A DNA stretch of 26,805 nucleotides from Candidatus Hydrogenedentes bacterium UBA2224 (GTDB taxonomy: Bacteria > Hydrogenedentota > Hydrogenedentia > Hydrogenedentales > SLHB01): contig DDYW01000160.1 in assembly GCA_002348185.1 (NCBI GenBank), positions 1 to 26,805 on the forward strand, read 5' to 3'. The notes under the pieces are model-generated. The model saw nothing but the letters and a program-made list of their open reading frames with translations, searched no databases and was not told the DNA's origin. This document shows, piece by piece, positions 23,750-26,805 of this stretch (position 1 is its first letter; every line of letters starts with the position of its first letter). The position numbers were made by a program, and so were the translations under genes.

Positions 23750-24336
23750 TACCTCAGATCCTCCGCACGAACAAACAGGACCCCCTGCTGCCGCATTTCG
23801 GCGAGAGCCGCATCCACGGTTCCGGGGGGAATATCAATGCCGCGGCAGGCATCCAGCAGCAGCACCACGTCAAAACCGTGCCGCACGGCATCCAGAGCGG
23901 TATTCTTGACGCAGTAGTCCGTCGCCAGGCCGCCGACAAACACCCGGGCGATGCCGCGCTCCGCCAGGCGTTCCGCCAGGCCCGTACCTTCAAATCCGCT
24001 GTAGGCTTCGGCGTCAGGCCCGGTCGCCTTGTCGATAACAAGGGCCTGACTGGGAACGTTCAGGTCGTCGTGAAACGCGGCGCCGGGCGTATCTGCCACG
24101 CAATGAGCGGGCCAGCTTCGGTCTTCGAACCGGGGCGCCTCCGCAAAGCTGCAATGATCGGCCGGGTGCCAGTCCCGCGTAAACACAACGCATCCGAATT
24201 TCGGTATCAGCGCATTTAGAACCGGCACCACGGCGTTGCCGTTTTCCACCGCAAGCGCCCCGCGCGGGCAGAAGTCCTTCTGGACATCCACCACAATCAG
24301 GGCGTCCGCGGGTTGCACTTTGATCACGTCTCCCAT
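23749..24336 (-). CDS. pncA: Nicotinamidase
   Basis: 195 residues of the isochorismatase fold; deamidates nicotinamide to nicotinate. The triad is D17 (VVDVQKDF), K103 (DKATGPDAEAYSGF) and C142 (LATDYCVKNTALDA); metal ligands are D55, H57 and H61 in TRDWHPADHCSF. The start has GAGG 8 nt upstream; the reading frame stays open a long way further up but that region is antisense to the secretion ATPase gene. It is the first gene of the NAD salvage operon and overlaps pncB by 1 nt (TAATG). Confidence 0.95.
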   Translation of the reverse strand: MGDVIKVQPADALIVVDVQKDFCPRGALAVENGNAVVPVLNALIPKFGCVVFTRDWHPADHCSFAEAPRFEDRSWPAHCVADTPGAAFHDDLNVPSQALVIDKATGPDAEAYSGFEGTGLAERLAERGIARVFVGGLATDYCVKNTALDAVRHGFDVVLLLDACRGIDIPPGTVDAALAEMRQQGVLFVRAEDLR

Positions 24337-24708
24337 AAAACGGCCCTCGTCTTTGTCGATTGCGCCAGATTCCCGTTGCCTATGATTTAACCACACCTGC
24401 ACCGCACAAAGAAAGCGCGGCGTTTCCCGGGCTCTGCGGAACACGTTCAGAGCATCCGGCCAGTGAATTGCACGGATCCGGAAGGCCCCCGCAGGCCTCA
24501 TGCCGGGAGGTTCGAATGACCGCCCGGGCCGGCGCTCAGGGACCGCTTTCGGAAGTGCCATTTGGGCTGAACCTGTGCGATAATCGGAACGGTTACCCGG
24601 GAATCCCGGGTCCACCCGAGTGATAACCAGAATGCCGGGCTGCGCTTCCATGTGGGCAATGGCGTCTATTCGCGGCATCTCCCGCGCAGCAGGCCCGTAA
24701 GGAGCGGT
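24337..24708. other. 372-bp divergent intergenic region pncA / secretion ATPase
   Basis: No gene seen on either strand. The region must hold promoters for two divergent units. The only AT-rich patches are around 24380-24394 (minus strand TAAATCATAGG) and 24579-24584 (GATAAT, plus strand), neither with a good -35. It contains a 17-bp palindrome at 24595-24611. A GGTTCGAAT string at 24509-24517 is not part of a tRNA. Confidence 0.5.
24595..24611. promoter_or_regulatory. 17-bp palindrome (binding-site or hairpin candidate)
   Basis: ACCCGGGAATCCCGGGT: perfectly symmetric 8-nt arms around one central base, about 98 nt before the secretion ATPase start and 259 nt upstream of pncA. The one-base centre makes a hairpin unlikely and favours a dimeric protein-binding site. 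I do not recognise it as a known NAD-regulator site. Confidence 0.35.
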
Positions 24709-25986
24709 ATGGAAAAGCCGAACAACGAGCAGGAAGCCCCGCCGAAGTCGCCTCAGCAAGCCTTGCCCCTGAGTGAGATTCAGCCGCGTCTGAAGGAACT
24801 GCTCGAGACGGGCGACACCCGGGCCACGCTCGCGGTCGATCTGGTCCTGTCTCAGGCGGTCTATCACGGCGCCAGCGACGTCCATTTCGAGCCATGGACC
24901 GACAGCCTGGCCCTGCAGTTTCGGATCGATGGCATCCTGCACGATATTGCCCATGTCCCGGATGCGCACAAGGCGCGCATCACCGCCCGAATCAAGGTGA
25001 TGGCCCAGATGGTCGTCTATCAGAAAGACCAGCCGCAGGATGGCCGCATTCCCCCCGACCAGACGTCGAGCGGGTATTCCATGCGTGTGGCCACGTTTCC
25101 GACCATCAATGGGGAAAAAATCGTGGTGCGCATTCTGGGAACATCGAAGCAGATGCTCGATGTCGAAGACCTTGGATTTGACGCCGCGGCCACCGGGATG
25201 CTGCGCGACCTGATCCGGCGGCCCCAGGGGGTGATCCTGCTCACGGGGCCGAGTTCCAGCGGGAAGACCACCACGATCTTCGCGCTGCTGCGCGAACTGC
25301 TGCGCACGCAGGTGACCACGACCCATATTGTCACGATCGAAGATCCCGTTGAATACCGTCTCGACCGGGTGACGCAGATCCAGGTGAATCCCCGGACCGG
25401 GGTGACGTTCCAGAATGCGCTGCGTTCCATCCTGCGGCAGGATCCCGAAGTGATCATGGTCGGCGAAATCCGCGATGTGGAAACGGCCAGGATGGCCATC
25501 CAGGCCGGACTTACGGGGCATCTCGTGATCAGCACCATTCACAGCGGCACGGCGTGCGGGGTGTTCGCGCGCCTGCTCGACATGGGCATCGAACCGTACC
25601 TGCTGGCGTCGAGCGTCACGGGCGTGCTGGCCCAGCGTCTGGCGCGGCTCAACTGCCCCAACTGTCTGGAGACATACACGCCCACGCCCGACCTGCTCAC
25701 CCGGTTTGGCAAGGCCCCGAAGCATCAGCCCTACCAGCGGGGGAAGGGCTGTGCCCGGTGCCAGAACATCGGCTATCGCGGGCGGACGGCGCTGGGCGAG
25801 CTGCTGCTCGTCAACCAGGACATCGCGAACCTGGTCCTCCAACATCCCACGATCAACGCGATGCAGGAAGCCGCCGCGGCCCATCACATGCGCACGCTGT
25901 TCGACGTCGGTCTCGAAGCCGCCCGCAACGGCCTCACCACGCCGGAAGAACTGTCGCGGGTGCTGCCGCCGCCGGACGTCGTGTAA
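24709..25986 (+). CDS. Secretion/pilus assembly ATPase, GspE/PilB type (short form)
   Basis: 425-residue hexameric ATPase of type II secretion or type IV pilus machines. N2 domain: DLVLSQAVYHGASDVHFEP, FRIDGILHDI, QDGRI. ATPase core: Walker A GPSSSGKT at 180-187, Asp box TIEDPVEY at 209-216, Walker B VIMVGEIRD at 248-256, His box TGHLVISTIHS. Four cysteines of the zinc site are C316, C319, C348 and C351 (CPNC, CARC). The N1 (MshEN-like) domain that couples PilB/GspE to the inner-membrane platform is absent; family members with it are about 500-570 residues. Start chosen by AAGGAG 5 nt before ATG 24709; an upstream in-frame start lacks a ribosome site. No pilin, platform or secretin genes lie next to it. 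Confidence 0.9.
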   Translation: MEKPNNEQEAPPKSPQQALPLSEIQPRLKELLETGDTRATLAVDLVLSQAVYHGASDVHFEPWTDSLALQFRIDGILHDIAHVPDAHKARITARIKVMAQMVVYQKDQPQDGRIPPDQTSSGYSMRVATFPTINGEKIVVRILGTSKQMLDVEDLGFDAAATGMLRDLIRRPQGVILLTGPSSSGKTTTIFALLRELLRTQVTTTHIVTIEDPVEYRLDRVTQIQVNPRTGVTFQNALRSILRQDPEVIMVGEIRDVETARMAIQAGLTGHLVISTIHSGTACGVFARLLDMGIEPYLLASSVTGVLAQRLARLNCPNCLETYTPTPDLLTRFGKAPKHQPYQRGKGCARCQNIGYRGRTALGELLLVNQDIANLVLQHPTINAMQEAAAAHHMRTLFDVGLEAARNGLTTPEELSRVLPPPDVV

Positions 25987-26029
25987 GGGGCACAGCCAAG
26001 GGCAGAAACGGGCACGGGGAGATATGAGT

Positions 26030-26805
26030 ATGCAGGCGAATCCGGTTTTGGGGGTCTTGCTGCACGCGGTCGGGGGATTGGCGGCCGCGAGCTTCTATAT
26101 CCCTTACAAGAACGTCAGGGGCTGGGCCTGGGAATCGTACTGGCTGGTGGGCGGGGTGTTCAGTTGGCTGGTGGCGCCCCTGGTTGGCGCAGCGCTCATC
26201 TGCCCGAATCTACTCGAAACCCTGTCGAGCGCGCCTCCTTCGAGCCTGTTCTGGACGTACGCGTTCGGGGTGCTCTGGGGCATCGGCGGCCTGACCTTCG
26301 GCCTGTCGATGCGCTACCTGGGCCTCTCGCTGGGATACGCGCTGGCGCTGGGGTTCTGTGCGGCGTTCGGGACCATCATTCCCCCGCTGTTTCAGGGCGG
26401 GCTCGTCGAGCTGCTGGCCGAACTGTCCGGTCAGGTGACGCTGGCGGGCGTGGCGGTCTGCCTGGGCGGCATCACGGTGTGCGGCTGGGCCGGCGTGCGC
26501 AAAGAACGGGAACTGTCCCAGGAAGAGAAACAGGCCGCTGTCCAGGAGTTCAGTTTCATCAAGGGCGCCTGGGTTGCGGTATTCGCGGGGGTGATGAGCG
26601 CGTGTATGGCGTTCGCGTTCGCGGCGGGCAAACCGATCCTGGAGTCCGCGGTCAAGAACGGCGCGCCCGAGATCTTCTCGAACCTGCCCGTGCTGGTCGT
26701 GGCGCTTCTGGGCGGCCTGACCACCAACCTGGTCTGGTGCCTGTTTCTGAACGCGAAGAACCACAGCGCCCGCAACTATGTGGACGCGGGCGGCCACCGT
26801 CTCGG
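26030..26805 (+). CDS. rhaT: RhaT-family L-rhamnose-proton symporter (5' part, cut by window edge)
   Basis: 258 codons are visible to the right edge with no stop. The protein is very hydrophobic with at least seven membrane segments. The N-terminus NPVLGVLLHAVGGLAAASFY followed by IPYK and VRGWAWESYWLVGGVFSWLVAP is the characteristic RhaT signature, as are GVLWGIGGLTFGLSMRYLGLSLGYALALGFC and GGLTTNLVWCLFLN. Rhamnose permeases are about 340 residues, so roughly 85 residues lie outside. Two in-frame ATGs exist (26024 and 26030); GGGGAG at 26016-26021 is 8 nt from 26030 and only 2 nt from 26024, so the second is preferred. It follows the secretion ATPase gene by 43 nt. Members in this kind of bacterium may transport other sugars. 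Confidence 0.9.
   Translation, partial: MQANPVLGVLLHAVGGLAAASFYIPYKNVRGWAWESYWLVGGVFSWLVAPLVGAALICPNLLETLSSAPPSSLFWTYAFGVLWGIGGLTFGLSMRYLGLSLGYALALGFCAAFGTIIPPLFQGGLVELLAELSGQVTLAGVAVCLGGITVCGWAGVRKERELSQEEKQAAVQEFSFIKGAWVAVFAGVMSACMAFAFAAGKPILESAVKNGAPEIFSNLPVLVVALLGGLTTNLVWCLFLNAKNHSARNYVDAGGHRL

Noticed and set aside
22241..23917. Plus-strand open frame of 558 codons antisense to pncB
   Set aside because: No motifs; pncB on the minus strand is certain.
24509..24517. GGTTCGAAT, which resembles a tRNA T-loop
   Set aside because: The flanking bases do not form a T stem, and no acceptor or anticodon arm can be found nearby.
24337..25887. Upstream extension of the pncA reading frame by more than 500 codons
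   Set aside because: This part is antisense to the secretion ATPase gene and of shadow composition; the nicotinamidase family length (about 195 residues) and the ribosome site support the start at 24336.
1..26805. CRISPR arrays, IS elements, prophage or toxin-antitoxin/defence genes
   Set aside because: I looked for regularly spaced direct repeats, transposase-like proteins, terminal inverted repeats and typical defence motifs and saw none.

Overview
The window is about 26.8 kb of GC-rich bacterial DNA, densely coding, with about 19 intact genes, one gene cut by the right edge and one pseudogene. Secretion signals (Tat-type twin arginines, a lipobox), a secreted sulfatase, a GH50-type glycoside hydrolase, a ThuA-domain protein and a propeller-hydrolase fusion point to an uncultured glycan-degrading Gram-negative heterotroph. 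Hydrogenedentota or the Planctomycetes/Lentisphaerae group would fit, but no rRNA or other phylogenetic marker is present, so this is a guess from gene style.

Left part (1-14525) is an accessory catabolic region. A secreted GH50 agarase-like enzyme (267-2381, minus) diverges from an operon encoding an exported glycerophosphodiester phosphodiesterase and three parts of a CUT1/Ugp-type ABC importer: lipoprotein binding protein and two permeases (2493-6658). No ATPase gene is present. Convergent to this come an L-fuconolactonase-type amidohydrolase (6668-7615), the wreck of an Lhr-type helicase gene (7697-8468), a type I sulfatase (8510-10072), and an amidohydrolase-fold protein that has lost the usual metal ligands (10115-11014), all on the minus strand. 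Divergent from the last is a pair of exported proteins: a propeller fused to a helical, toroid-like domain (11170-13557), and a ThuA-domain protein (13596-14525).

Middle part (14526-20284) is a housekeeping cell-envelope and division block on the plus strand: ftsK, a short RodZ-like helix-turn-helix membrane protein overlapping it by 4 nt, pgsA, alr 1 nt after pgsA, and a YacP/NYN-domain ribonuclease-like gene. A good sigma70-type promoter overlapped by an inverted repeat precedes ftsK, and a similar extended -10 element precedes pgsA.

Right part (20281-26805): a minus-strand NAD salvage operon, pncA-pncB-nadE, runs nicotinamide to nicotinate to NaMN, and NaAD to NAD; only the nadD step is missing. 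It ends tail to tail with the YacP gene, with shared stop-codon bases. On the other side of a 372-bp intergenic region, plus-strand genes encode a short GspE/PilB-type secretion ATPase lacking the N-terminal domain and a RhaT-family rhamnose-proton symporter, truncated by the window.

I did not find a CRISPR array, tRNA, rRNA, IS element or phage gene. No complete, clearly new system stands out. The best leads are the metal-ligand-less amidohydrolase paired with a sulfatase, the propeller/toroid fusion with its ThuA partner, the decayed helicase gene, and recurrent -10-like motifs.
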